Notes under the pieces: generated by a model
Seen by the model: the letters and a program-made list of their open reading frames with translations, nothing else
What the model was told of the DNA's origin: nothing
Databases searched by the model: none
Assembly: GCF_026552795.1 (NCBI RefSeq)
Contig: NZ_JANFPI010000001.1
Span: 62,001 to 126,000 of the forward strand
Reading direction: 5' to 3'
DNA from: Ectorhizobium quercum
Lineage (GTDB): Bacteria; Pseudomonadota; Alphaproteobacteria; Rhizobiales; Rhizobiaceae
Length of the DNA: 64,000 nt
Program-made: the position numbers and the translations under genes
Part shown: piece after piece, positions 35,513-45,157 of the stretch
Layout of the letters: each line of letters begins with the position of its first letter
Numbering within the stretch: the stretch's first letter is position 1

Positions 35513-36838
35513 TCAGGGTGTCGTTTTCCGTACCGCCGCGATCAGCGTGCTGCCGAGATGGTCCGAGGCATCGCGAATGCCGGGCAGCGTGAAGAAATAT
35601 CCGCCGCCGACCGGCTTGATGTATTCCTCCAGCGGCTCGCCATCGAGCCTGCGCTGCACGGCTATGAAGCCCTTTTCCAGATCGCCCTGATAACAGATGA
35701 ACAGCAGGCCCTGGTCGAGCTGGCCGGACCGGGTGACGCCGTTGGAATAGTTGAACGGGCGGCGCAGGATGAGGTTCTCCTCGGAGGCGGGCGTGCGCGG
35801 ATTGGCCAGCCGGATATGCGCGTCGAACGGCGTCAGCCTGCCGTGCGCGTCGGCGGCATAGTCCGGAACGGTGAACTCGTCCGCCTCCGGCCGGTCGAGC
35901 GGCGCTCCGGCCACCTTCGTGCGGCCCATGATGCGCTCCTGTTCACGCAGCGGCGTGCGGTCCCAGCGCTCGACGAAATTGCGGATGATGCGCACGAGCT
36001 GGTAGCTGCCGCCGAGCGCCCATTCCGGTTCGCCACGCTCCGGCCCCACCCACACGACCCTTTCCATCGCCGCCGCGTCGCCGGCATCCGGGTTGGCCGA
36101 GCCGTCGCGGAAGCCGAGGAAGTTGCGGGCGCTTTCGACGACGCCGTCCGGGCCGGGCACGATCACCGGAACGGTGCCCTCCTGCTTCCATCTGAGAACC
36201 AGATGGCGGGAGGTGTTCCTGATGATGTCGCGCAGCGCATGGATCGTCGTGTCCTGCGTGTTGGCGCAGATTTGCAGCGTCAGGTCGCCGTGGCAGAGCG
36301 CGGCGTCCAGCGCGTCGTTGGGAAACCGCGTCATCCGGCTCAGGCGCCGGGGCTTCAGTTCCTTCAGCCATGCCCGGTCGTCGAACAGCGAGGCGCCGAG
36401 GGAAACCGTCACCGTCAGCGCATCCGGGCGGATGACGGGGCCGAGAATGCCGGAGCCGGCCGGCGGCAGGCGCGGATCGAGGTCCGGCGACACGCCGCCG
36501 CCGGTCAGGAAGGCGATCCGCCCGGTCAGGGTCTTGAAAAGCGCCTCCAGGTCGTCGGGCGTTTCCGCGATCACGTCGAAGCTGGCGATCATGCCGTTGG
36601 CCGGGCGCGGCGTGGTGATGCCCGCCTGATGCCTGCCGAGGAACGGAACCCGGTCTTCGGCCGAAGCGGCATTGGCGACCGGCGCATCGGTCATGTGATG
36701 CGCGGGCGGCGCCTCCGCGCGGGCCGTGGCGATGCCGGCGAAGGGGCAGCCGAAGGCCGCGAGCCCGAGGCCCTTCAGGACCTGCCGGCGATGTCCGTCG
36801 ATGGGAGCGGGCGTGTCTGCCCGGCGATTGCGCGACAT
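35513..36838 (-). CDS. efeB: EfeB deferrochelatase/DyP-type heme peroxidase
   Basis: A 441-residue DyP-type peroxidase exported through the Tat pathway: GHRRQVLKGLGLAAFG near residue 15 is the twin-arginine signal. The DyP motif GFRDGSANPD (D245) is present, and DRTPLREQERIMGRTKVAGAPLDRP is typical of EfeB. The protein oxidises ferrous iron for EfeUO and may release iron from heme. ATG 36838 lies 4 bp after the efeO stop, with GGAG upstream; a longer frame to 36982 overlaps efeO and is rejected. Confidence 0.92.
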   Translation of the reverse strand: MSRNRRADTPAPIDGHRRQVLKGLGLAAFGCPFAGIATARAEAPPAHHMTDAPVANAASAEDRVPFLGRHQAGITTPRPANGMIASFDVIAETPDDLEALFKTLTGRIAFLTGGGVSPDLDPRLPPAGSGILGPVIRPDALTVTVSLGASLFDDRAWLKELKPRRLSRMTRFPNDALDAALCHGDLTLQICANTQDTTIHALRDIIRNTSRHLVLRWKQEGTVPVIVPGPDGVVESARNFLGFRDGSANPDAGDAAAMERVVWVGPERGEPEWALGGSYQLVRIIRNFVERWDRTPLREQERIMGRTKVAGAPLDRPEADEFTVPDYAADAHGRLTPFDAHIRLANPRTPASEENLILRRPFNYSNGVTRSGQLDQGLLFICYQGDLEKGFIAVQRRLDGEPLEEYIKPVGGGYFFTLPGIRDASDHLGSTLIAAVRKTTP

Positions 36839-36842
36839 GGGC

Positions 36843-38027
36843 TTACTCCATTCCGAGAGCGGGATTGACCGTGTCGATGCGCCCGGCGAGCGTCGCGAAG
36901 GCGGCGGAAAGGCGTGCGCGCGCATCGGCATCCACCGACCGGTAGGAAACGTCGCCGATATCCGAAAGCAGGGCGCGGACATCGGAAAAGCCGCGTTTCA
37001 CCTCCTCCGCCGTCTCCGGCCGGGCCGCCTCGACCAGCGGATAGAGCAGGGAAACGCTCTTTTCGATGCCGTCCAGATTGGCGGCGAACTCGGCGGGATC
37101 GGTATGGCCGTAACGGTTGTCGCCATGCGGCACCGTCTCCTCCGCCAGCCGCCGGGCCTGGCGTGCGGCGGTCGCGGCCAGCTCGTCCGGCGCCAGCCGG
37201 GTTTCCTTCAGGCGGTCCTTCAGCGCGGCCACGTCGGCCGCCAGCGCATCGGCGGCCGGCGCCAGCCCGTCGGTGGCGTTTTGGGAAAAGAGGCCGTATT
37301 CGATGCGGTGGAAGCCGGTGAAGCCGGGGTCTTCCTCGCGCTTCTCGAAATAATCGGCCAGCGGATCGATGCGGTTTTCCAGATCCGCGATCCGGCCGGC
37401 GAGGCTCTCCAGCCGCTTGTAGGGCAGGCGCGCGGCGGCGTACTGGCTGCGGGCGGCATCGAGATCGCCGGCATGGATCGCGGCGGCGAGTTTCTCCGTC
37501 TCCCGCACGAGGGCGGAAGATTGCAGGCCCACATAGACCCGGTATTCCGAAAGCGGCCCGATGAAGGCCTTGAGCGGCGGCTTGGTCCTTTCGGCTTCCG
37601 AATCCGCCGAGGGCGTCACCGTCAGCGTGCCGCGCGGGTTGGAGAGCAGACCGCAGGCGATTTCGAACGTGCCGGGCTTGAGCCGGGCCGTGAGCGTGGA
37701 GCGGAAGCCCGGCGCGATGTTCTCGCGCTCCTCGACCACCATCACGCCGTCGAGGATTTCCCATTCCAGCGTGCGGTCCGAGGCGTTGACGATCTCGAAG
37801 GTCGTGCGTCCGGCCGGAACGGTGACTTCGTTCGGAACGCAGCCCTTCGCGTTGACCGTCACGGTGTGGACGGCGCCTTTTTCCGGGCCGGTGGCGGTCT
37901 TCGAGGCGTAGTAGAACAATGCGCCGCCCGCGACGGCGAGTGCCGCAGCACCTGCGACGGCAAGCGGCATCAGGCGCGGGGGCCGCGCCGCCGGACCGGT
38001 TGGCTGGCCGGGATTCGACATGATCAT
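36843..38027 (-). CDS. efeO: EfeO iron-uptake periplasmic protein with cupredoxin domain
   Basis: A 394-residue protein. An N-terminal hydrophobic segment (residues about 20-40) serves as signal or anchor, then comes a cupredoxin-like domain (about 50-140: VTVNAKGCVPNEVTVPAGRTTFEI to CGLLSNPRGTLTV), and an EfeM/M75 helical domain with GFHRIEYGLF and NRYGHTDPAEFAANLDG. It passes iron to the EfeU permease in the periplasm. Its start overlaps the efeU stop (ATGA), and efeB follows after 4 bp. Confidence 0.93.
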   Translation of the reverse strand: MIMSNPGQPTGPAARPPRLMPLAVAGAAALAVAGGALFYYASKTATGPEKGAVHTVTVNAKGCVPNEVTVPAGRTTFEIVNASDRTLEWEILDGVMVVEERENIAPGFRSTLTARLKPGTFEIACGLLSNPRGTLTVTPSADSEAERTKPPLKAFIGPLSEYRVYVGLQSSALVRETEKLAAAIHAGDLDAARSQYAAARLPYKRLESLAGRIADLENRIDPLADYFEKREEDPGFTGFHRIEYGLFSQNATDGLAPAADALAADVAALKDRLKETRLAPDELAATAARQARRLAEETVPHGDNRYGHTDPAEFAANLDGIEKSVSLLYPLVEAARPETAEEVKRGFSDVRALLSDIGDVSYRSVDADARARLSAAFATLAGRIDTVNPALGME

Positions 38028-38869
38028 ACCTTTGCGTGGCCGGTCGTTTCCGCTTTGGCGGCATTGCCGGCTTCAGGCTTGAGGAAAAGAAACAGCGTCA
38101 CCGCGAGGAAAACGACCCAGGCGATGGCTTCGCCGGCTGTCGGCGCGTCGTGGTAGTTGAAGATGCCGGAGAGGATCGTGCCGGCGAGACCCGATACCGG
38201 CAGGATCTCGGTCAGGTCGTAGACCGTGGTCTGGAGATGGTTCCACAGGCCGGCTTCGTGCAGGTTGCGCAGCACGCTGGCGAGAAGCCCCGCCGCCACG
38301 ATCAGGATGAAGACGCCCGTCCAGCGGAAGAAGCGGCGCAGGTCGATGCGGATGCCGCCGTAATAAAGCGCGAAACCGAGGATCACGGCGACGCCGACGC
38401 CGGCCAGCGCGCTGAGCGGCGCGGCCGGGCCGGGACTCTGCTGGAAGATGGCGAGAAGGAAGAAGATCGATTCGAGCCCCTCGCGGGCGACGGCGAAGAA
38501 TGCCATGCCGATCAGCGCCCAGGTTCCGCCGCCCGGCGCCGCAAGGGCCTGATCGACGGAGTGGTGGAGATCCGACCTGATGGAGCGGGCCGCCTTGCGC
38601 ATCCAGAAGACCATCGAGACGAGCACGACCACCGCCACGAGGCCGACGATCGCCTCGAACAGTTCCTGCGCCTTCTGCGGAAACTCCGCGCTCATCAGTT
38701 GCAGGGCCGCGCCGGTGAACAGAGAGAGCGCGACGGCGAGGAAAACGCCGACCCATATGGCGGGAAGCCAGGCGCTGCGTCCCGTCTGGCGCAGATAGCT
38801 GGCAATGATGCCGGTGACGAGCGCGGCTTCGATGCCTTCCCTCAGCATGATCAGGAACGGTGCCAGCAC
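38024..38869 (-). CDS. efeU: EfeU iron permease (FTR1 family)
   Basis: A 281-residue inner-membrane iron permease with seven predicted helices. The two iron-binding REGxE motifs are present: REGIE at residues 10-14 and REGLE near residue 129. It is the first gene of the efeUOB operon. The ferrous-iron uptake system of this type works best in acidic or oxic settings. No obvious RirA or Irr iron box is visible upstream, so the iron control, if any, is by a site that I do not recognise. Confidence 0.94.
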   Translation of the reverse strand: MLAPFLIMLREGIEAALVTGIIASYLRQTGRSAWLPAIWVGVFLAVALSLFTGAALQLMSAEFPQKAQELFEAIVGLVAVVVLVSMVFWMRKAARSIRSDLHHSVDQALAAPGGGTWALIGMAFFAVAREGLESIFFLLAIFQQSPGPAAPLSALAGVGVAVILGFALYYGGIRIDLRRFFRWTGVFILIVAAGLLASVLRNLHEAGLWNHLQTTVYDLTEILPVSGLAGTILSGIFNYHDAPTAGEAIAWVVFLAVTLFLFLKPEAGNAAKAETTGHAKV

Positions 38870-38912
38870 GGAAATCTCCTTGGGCGGCGCAAAACTTGTG
38901 TCGTTCCGTCAA

Positions 38913-38941
38913 GAAATACGCCCGGTAACATTTTCGTGCAA
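38913..38941 (-). promoter_or_regulatory. Candidate sigma70 promoter of efeUOB
   Basis: On the minus strand TTGCAC (38941-38936), a 17-bp spacer and TATTTC (38918-38913), about 44 bp before the efeU start. Confidence 0.4.
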
Positions 38942-38961
38942 TATCGTGATTGGGAAAACAA

Positions 38962-38995
38962 GCCGCCGAATCGTCGGTTTCCGCGATTCGGCGGC
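38962..38995. repeat. Perfect 12-bp inverted repeat upstream of efeU
   Basis: GCCGCCGAATCG (38962-38973), a 10-nt loop, CGATTCGGCGGC (38984-38995). It lies just upstream of the efeU promoter, so it could be an operator or a terminator-like element insulating it. No T-run. Confidence 0.5.
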
Positions 38996-39455
38996 ATCTG
39001 CGACAATCGGTCTCCGGCATCGGTGCCGATTCGCGTCGAAACGTCTTCGCCGGCGGTTCGAAGGCGTCGGGCTTATCCTGCCTTGCCAAAAGGGCCGAAG
39101 GTTCGCGCAAATAATTCGCGAATATCGCTATGCAATCGACGCAAACCTGAAGGAGCGGCCTGACGATGCCTCATTCATGCAGAAAAACGCGGAAACGGCG
39201 GGTTTTGCGGATGGACGTGCTTCTATCACTGCCGGATTTGCGTAAAAATTCATCAGGCTGCGTATGAGGAAAGCATGAATCGGTCCGGCAGGCTGCAAAA
39301 GCCTGTTTCGCTCCAGATATGGATTAAAGCGCTTTGAGTAGTCCAAAACGGGGAGATTCGGATACGAACCGATTTAAACCCTGCGCTATCCGCATGGCGA
39401 CTGACGCGGTTTGCAAGCTATGCAATTATGCATCGCTGTGTTGCGTGAACCATAC
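38996..39455. other. Intergenic stretch without recognised gene
   Basis: About 460 bp, AT-richer than the surroundings, between the efeU upstream region and the sRNA promoter. Short open frames here (e.g. 72 codons on the minus strand at 39128-39346) lack coding character. One small dyad, ATGCA-ATTA-TGCAT at 39420-39433, lies just upstream of the sRNA promoter and might bind a regulator. Confidence 0.5.
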
Positions 39456-39483
39456 TTTGAGCGCCGCGGAAATCAGCTATAAC
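39456..39483 (+). promoter_or_regulatory. Sigma70-type promoter of the sRNA
   Basis: A -35-like TTTGAG at 39456-39461, a 16-bp spacer and -10 TATAAC at 39478-39483. A start near 39490 fits the first hairpin and the terminator, giving an RNA of about 120 nt. Confidence 0.6.
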
Positions 39484-39489
39484 TCTCCT

Positions 39490-39609
39490 CATCGCAGCGG
39501 CGCACTCCTCCTCCCAGCGCCCCGGCGATCTGATCGGCAACACTCCTCCTCCTCCCAGTTGCCGATACAATCAAAGCCTGACGCACCTCCTCCCGCGTCA
39601 GGCTTTTTT
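39490..39609 (+). ncRNA. Small RNA with three CCUCCUCCC loops (alpha-r14/NfeR1-like)
   Basis: Three successive hairpins each display an anti-Shine-Dalgarno C/U loop. Hairpin 1: GGCGC...GCGCC around ACTCCTCCTCCCA (39499-39521). Hairpin 2: ATCGGCAAC / GTTGCCGAT (39533-39541 and 39558-39566) around CTCCTCCTCCTCCC. Hairpin 3: AAAGCCTGACGC / GCGTCAGGCTTT (39573-39584 and 39595-39606) around ACCTCCTCCC, followed by a T-run that makes it the terminator. This layout is that of the rhizobial alpha-r14 family (NfeR1/Smr14C2 in Sinorhizobium), trans-acting RNAs that base-pair with ribosome-binding sites of transporter mRNAs. The length of about 120 nt agrees. No open frame of note inside. Confidence 0.85.
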
Positions 39610-39610
39610 G
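39573..39610 (+). terminator. Terminator of the sRNA
   Basis: A 12-bp perfect stem with a C/U-rich loop and six T at 39604-39609; it is the third hairpin of the sRNA. It lies 61 bp before the end of the convergent flippase gene. Confidence 0.9.
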
Positions 39611-39670
39611 TTTTCAGCCCCCTCCCTTTCGTTTTGTCCGATGATCCTGCCGTGGCAAACGGAGTAGCCG

Positions 39671-41170
39671 TCAACGGCGTCGGGCGACGAGGCGCAGCAG
39701 GCTGGCGAGAACGGATTTCAACGGGCCGGGCAGGCGCCGGACGGCCCGGAAGCCGAGCAGCGTGCGCGCGTCGCCGGCTGTCACCAGTCCGAAAAGCCTG
39801 AGGCCGGCCAGATAGGCCGGAATGGCGGCGGCGATCGCGGCGATCACGCCGGGCCAGCCGGGCAGGGCCCGGGCTGTCGCCCATGCGGTAAGGCCGCACA
39901 GGCCGGCGGCCAGCGCGGTTCTGATGAGCGTCGCCAGCGGCATGACGGGGCCGTCGCGGTGTGCCAGCGCATTGACCAGCAGGGTGAGCGTCAGGGCTTC
40001 CACGAGGATGCGGGCCAGGGCGGCACCGTTCAGCCCGGCAAGCCAGATCGCCGCGGCGAGGAAGCCGACGGTCGTCACCGCGCTGCCAGCCATGATGCGC
40101 AGCAGGCTGCCGCTGCCGCCCGTCGCGGCGAGATAGGTCCACGGAACGACGGCAATTCCCCCGATGGCGGAGGACAGGAGCAGCAGGGCGGCGGCGGTGC
40201 CGGCAGGCGCGAAATCCGCGCCGAAGACCAGCGGAATAAGATGCGGGACGATTGCCGCGCCGCCGAAGCCGATAGGGAAGACGGCGAGCGCCGTCAGCCG
40301 CATGGCCTGGGTGAAGAGTGTCCGCTGCATGTCCTCGGTCATGCCGGGCCGGGAAAAGCCGACGACCAGCGAGGGGGAGAGCTGAAGGGCGAGCTGGCCG
40401 ACGAGGCCGGCGAAGACGGCGGCGGCGGCAAAATATCCCATTTCCGTGGTCGAGAACAGAAGACCGAGCAGGACGAGTTCGATGCGCGTCACCAGGATGA
40501 CGTCGATCATGTCGCTGAGCCACATCTGTCGCGCATGACGGCGCATGTCCGGTGTCAGGCTTTCCGGACGCGGCGGCGCGGCGAAACGGACGTAGCGCCG
40601 TAGCCGAAGCGCCTGCGGCACGAAGCGGACCGCCATGCCGGCAATCGCGCCGGCGGCGCCGAAGAACAGCGCGCCGGCGACGATGAAGGGCAATTGCAGA
40701 AGGCTGCCGGCGACGGTGCTGAGGGCCGTTTCGCGGAAATTGCCGCGGCCGCGGGCGGCGGCGGTCGAAAAGGCTGACAGTGCATAGAGCAGGAAGAGAA
40801 GCAGCGTCATGGCCCAGAACAGGCCCGGCTCCCGTCCCTCGTCATGCCAGACCCACAGGCCGTAGGCCGCCGTCGCCAGTCCGACGGCGGCGACGGGCCC
40901 GGAAAACAGCGAGAAGGCCGTCCGGGCGATGGCCTGCCACTCCGTCCGGGGCTGGCTGCCGGAGGCGCCCAGCGAGCGCAGCAGGACCTGTGGCATGCCG
41001 CGGTCGGCAAGCGCGCTGAGCGAGGCGGCGAACCAGAGGGCGAAGGCCGCCAGGCCAGACCCTTCGGGCCCGAGCAACCGCGCATTGAGAATGCTGACGG
41101 CGAAGCCCGCCAGCATGGAAACGAACGTGGCGGCCAGATTGACCAGCGAGGATTTCAGCACGGTGCCCAT
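39671..41170 (-). CDS. Polysaccharide flippase (MATE/Wzx-like oligosaccharide exporter)
   Basis: A 499-residue polytopic membrane protein with about 12-14 helices, starting SSLVNLAATFVSMLAGFAVSILNARLLGPEGSGLAAF, the typical beginning of Wzx/RfbX flippases. ADRGMPQVLLRSLG and the central MGYFAAAAVFAGLVGQLALQLSPSLV are consistent. It should move lipid-linked saccharide units across the inner membrane. A longer frame reaches 42235 through the oppositely oriented ATP-grasp gene and is rejected; ATG 41170 was chosen at the first hydrophobic segment. It is divergent from a TupA-like gene, a pairing that suggests surface polysaccharide work. Confidence 0.85.
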   Translation of the reverse strand: MGTVLKSSLVNLAATFVSMLAGFAVSILNARLLGPEGSGLAAFALWFAASLSALADRGMPQVLLRSLGASGSQPRTEWQAIARTAFSLFSGPVAAVGLATAAYGLWVWHDEGREPGLFWAMTLLLFLLYALSAFSTAAARGRGNFRETALSTVAGSLLQLPFIVAGALFFGAAGAIAGMAVRFVPQALRLRRYVRFAAPPRPESLTPDMRRHARQMWLSDMIDVILVTRIELVLLGLLFSTTEMGYFAAAAVFAGLVGQLALQLSPSLVVGFSRPGMTEDMQRTLFTQAMRLTALAVFPIGFGGAAIVPHLIPLVFGADFAPAGTAAALLLLSSAIGGIAVVPWTYLAATGGSGSLLRIMAGSAVTTVGFLAAAIWLAGLNGAALARILVEALTLTLLVNALAHRDGPVMPLATLIRTALAAGLCGLTAWATARALPGWPGVIAAIAAAIPAYLAGLRLFGLVTAGDARTLLGFRAVRRLPGPLKSVLASLLRLVARRR

Positions 41171-41299
41171 GTTCCGGCTTTTATCGTAAAGAACGTAACC
41201 ATCGATTAAAGAAAGGGGCGCATTTTGACGCTGGCGCGGTGTGCGCTCCGCACGGGGATTTGCGGCAGGATCACGCAATCTGGCCACGGAGGCGAAATC

Positions 41300-42229
41300 A
41301 TGAGCGATATGTCTGTCCGCCAGGAAAGTTTCCTGATGCCGGGATATCAGGACGGCAGGATCCGGGAAAAAGTCCACCATCTCATCTGGCGCCTGATCGC
41401 GCCCTTGCCGGACAAGCTCTATCTGACGCTCAAGTACCGCATCATCAAGGGCGTGTGGCCTAACATCGACAACCCCGCGACCTTCTCCGAAAAGGTGCAG
41501 TACCGCAAGCTGCACGACCGCGATCCGCTCTATGCCGTTCTGGTCGACAAGGCCGGCGCCAAGGCCTATATCGACGGCAAGCTCGGCGCGCCCTATGCCG
41601 TTCCGGCCTACTGGGTCGGGACCGATCTGTCCAAGGTCGACTGGGCGAAGGTGACGCTGCCCGCCGTCGTCAAGCCCACCCATGCCAGCGCCCAGGGCCG
41701 CTTCCTTTACGACCAGGCCGATATCGACGCGCTGATCGCCGAAAATCCGCTGCCCGGCTGGCTGGCGCTCGACCATGCCCATTACAATCGCGAATGGGCC
41801 TATTCGCAGGTCCGGCCGCAGGTGGTCATCGAGAAGATGCTCAGCGTCGACGGCGGGGTGCCGTGGGATTACCGCTGCTTCACCTTCGGCGGGCGGGTGT
41901 TCTGCATCCAGCTCGACATCCGTCACGAGGGCAAGGGCTATTCCTGCTTCTATTCCCGCGACTGGGAGCCGATGCCGTTCCTCGATGCCGATTACCTGCC
42001 GCCGTTCCCCGGGACGCTGCCGCGCCCGCAACGCCTCGACGAGATGATCTCCGTCGCCGAGCGGCTCGGCGAGGACATGGATTTCGTGCGGGTCGATCTC
42101 TATGCCAGCGCGGAATGGGTCCATGTCGGCGAACTGACGCTCTATCCCGGCGGCGGCTTCGAAAACTACGAGCCGGCCCGCTACGACCGTATTCTCGGCG
42201 ATCAGTGGACGTTGAAGAACCGGGCCTGA
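41300..42229 (+). CDS. TupA-like ATP-grasp protein
   Basis: A 309-residue protein of the TupA-like ATP-grasp family, first known from teichuronopeptide synthesis and common in polysaccharide clusters. NPATFSEKVQYRKLHDRDPLYAVLVDKAGAKAYI is the family's N-terminal signature, followed by VVKPTHASAQGRFL in the ATP-binding strand, and DFVRVDLYASAEWVHVGELTLYPGGGFENY in the metal-binding end. GGAGGCGAA precedes ATG 41300. It is divergent from the flippase gene with a 129-bp gap. It probably ligates an amino acid or similar group to a surface glycan; the substrate is unknown. Confidence 0.85.
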   Translation: MSDMSVRQESFLMPGYQDGRIREKVHHLIWRLIAPLPDKLYLTLKYRIIKGVWPNIDNPATFSEKVQYRKLHDRDPLYAVLVDKAGAKAYIDGKLGAPYAVPAYWVGTDLSKVDWAKVTLPAVVKPTHASAQGRFLYDQADIDALIAENPLPGWLALDHAHYNREWAYSQVRPQVVIEKMLSVDGGVPWDYRCFTFGGRVFCIQLDIRHEGKGYSCFYSRDWEPMPFLDADYLPPFPGTLPRPQRLDEMISVAERLGEDMDFVRVDLYASAEWVHVGELTLYPGGGFENYEPARYDRILGDQWTLKNRA

Positions 42230-42474
42230 CGGCAATCCTCCCGCAGTGCACGCATATGTGAAGCGCCGCCCCCGCGGACGGCGCAGAAATATGAGTGTTA
42301 CCGTCCAGTTAATTCTTGCATTTGGCTGTCAAGTTATTTATCGGAGAGGCAATGCCGACGACGGCACGCTGTCCTTCCGGGACGGCAGGCGCGCGAGTGC
42401 GCCGGGGGAGAGTGGGACTGCGTCTCTCCACTGTCCTTTCGAGACAGCCGAAGCATGAGAGAGAATTGCCGGTT

Positions 42475-43668
<1,194 letters not shown>

Positions 43669-43672
43669 GATC

Positions 43673-44161
43673 ATGGCAGGCGGAATTCGGGAAAATCAGG
43701 GCGACGACATGGCTGAAAGCCATGAAATCAACGTCACGCCCTTCATCGATGTGATGCTGGTTCTTCTGATCATCTTCATGGTCGCGGCGCCGCTTGCGAC
43801 CGTCGACGTCAATGTCGACCTTCCGGCTTCCACCGCCCAGCCCGCCCCCCGGCCGGAGGAGCCCCTCTATCTGACGCTGCAAGAGGACCTGACGATCAAT
43901 GTCGGCAACGACCCGGTCGCCCGCGAGGGCCTCGGCTCCGCGCTCGACCGCATCACCGAGGGCGACAAGGAACGCCGCATCTTCCTGCGCGCCGACAAGT
44001 CGGTCGATTACGGCCAGTTCATGATCGTGATGAACCTCCTGCGTGATGCCGGCTACCTGAAGATCGCCCTGGTCGGGCTGGAAACCGTGCCGCAGCCGGG
44101 CAATGCGGCTGCCCCGGCCGAGGGTGGCCAGACGGGAGCGGAAGCGGGGACACAGCCATGA
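43673..44161 (+). CDS. exbD: Biopolymer transport protein ExbD
   Basis: A 162-residue protein. A single N-terminal membrane helix (about residues 22-42) includes the proton-carrying aspartate in INVTPFIDVMLVLLIIF, followed by the periplasmic ExbD/TolR domain with RIFLRADKSVDYGQFMIVMNLLRDAGYLKIALVGLE. Its stop overlaps the tonB start (ATGA). An internal ATG at 43709 is possible, but the first ATG is spaced correctly from exbB. Confidence 0.94.
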   Translation: MAGGIRENQGDDMAESHEINVTPFIDVMLVLLIIFMVAAPLATVDVNVDLPASTAQPAPRPEEPLYLTLQEDLTINVGNDPVAREGLGSALDRITEGDKERRIFLRADKSVDYGQFMIVMNLLRDAGYLKIALVGLETVPQPGNAAAPAEGGQTGAEAGTQP

Positions 44162-45090
44162 TCCCGTCCTGTCCTCACGAGCCTCGCTCCAGCCGTCTGC
44201 GCGATACGCTTCTGTGGGGTAGTGCGGCGCTGGTCATGCTTTCGGCCCATGTGTCGAGTGCTGCCTGGCTGTTGAGCCGCGAACCGGAGGTCATCGCCGA
44301 CAGCGGTTCGCCGCCGGCGATCCTGATCGAGATGGCCGCCGAGCCGGAAGCGGTCAACACGGAAACCACGCAGGTTTCCGAGGACATGCACGAGGCGCAG
44401 GACGTGGCGAGCCTGACCCCGCCGGAAGAACAGCCGGTGGAGGAGGCCGAGCTCGAGCCGCCGCCACCGCCCGAGCCCGAGCCGGTGGTCGAGCCGGAAC
44501 CGGTCGAGGACGTGACCGAGACGCTGCCCGAGCCGGACCCCGAGCCCACGCCGATCGAGCAGGAAGTGGCGAAGCTGATGGAGAACGTCGAGGTGCCGCT
44601 GCCGGTCGCCCGTCCCCAGCCGCCGAAGCCGGAAGTGAAGAAGGTTCAGGAAAAGCCGAAGAGGGTGGAAGCCCGCAAGGAAGAGCCGCGCGAGCGGCCC
44701 CGTCCGCGTCCGCAGGCGTCGAAGGGGGCGGTTGCCGCCGCCGCCGAGGTCAACCGGGGCACGCGCAACGCCTCGGCGCGCTCCTCCACCGGGGCATCGT
44801 CCTCCAGCGTTTCGCCGGCCCGCTGGCAGTCGCGCGTGCAGGCGCATCTGGCGCGCCGCAAGAACCAGCTCGTCAAGACGCGCGACAAGAGCACCCAGGG
44901 CACGGTCTATGTCCGGTTCAACATCGACACCAGCGGCAACGTTCTTTCCGTGGCGCTGTCGCGCTCGTCCGGACACCCGTCTCTGGACCAGGAAGTCCTG
45001 GCCCTGGTGCAGCGCGCATCGCCGGTTCCGGCCCCTCCGCCGGACGTCAGCCGGACGCTGACCATACCGTTCGAATTCACCACGCGCTGA
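44158..45090 (+). CDS. tonB: TonB energy transducer
   Basis: A 310-residue protein: an N-terminal membrane anchor (about residues 17-36), then a long Pro/Glu-rich and Pro/Lys-rich linker (PPPPPEPEPVVEPEPVED; KPEVKKVQEKPKRVEARKEE) that spans the periplasm, and the TonB C-terminal domain with GTVYVRFNIDTSGNVLSV and SGHPSLDQEVLALVQRASP. It carries proton-motive energy from ExbBD to TonB-dependent receptors. It is the third gene of exbB-exbD-tonB. Confidence 0.93.
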   Translation: MIPSCPHEPRSSRLRDTLLWGSAALVMLSAHVSSAAWLLSREPEVIADSGSPPAILIEMAAEPEAVNTETTQVSEDMHEAQDVASLTPPEEQPVEEAELEPPPPPEPEPVVEPEPVEDVTETLPEPDPEPTPIEQEVAKLMENVEVPLPVARPQPPKPEVKKVQEKPKRVEARKEEPRERPRPRPQASKGAVAAAAEVNRGTRNASARSSTGASSSSVSPARWQSRVQAHLARRKNQLVKTRDKSTQGTVYVRFNIDTSGNVLSVALSRSSGHPSLDQEVLALVQRASPVPAPPPDVSRTLTIPFEFTTR

Positions 45091-45105
45091 TCGCGCCAAA
45101 GCGCT

Positions 45106-45133
45106 TTTACAGGCATTTCTTTCGCGCTATGAG
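45106..45133 (+). promoter_or_regulatory. Candidate promoter of the Ldh-family gene
   Basis: TTTACA (45106-45111), 16-bp spacer, TATGAG (45128-45133), just after a 10-bp palindrome AAAGCGCTTT (45098-45107). It lies in the 67-bp gap after tonB. Confidence 0.35.
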
Positions 45134-45157
45134 GTGGCGACGAAAGGAATGCCCGCC

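Noticed and set aside
39128-39346. 72-codon minus-strand frame in the efeU-sRNA gap
   Set aside because: No ribosome site, no hydrophobic or domain pattern, and local composition unlike neighbouring genes.
42263-42284. GCGCCG...CGGCGC hairpin after the ATP-grasp gene
   Set aside because: A 6-bp stem without T-run is too weak to call a terminator in DNA this GC-rich.
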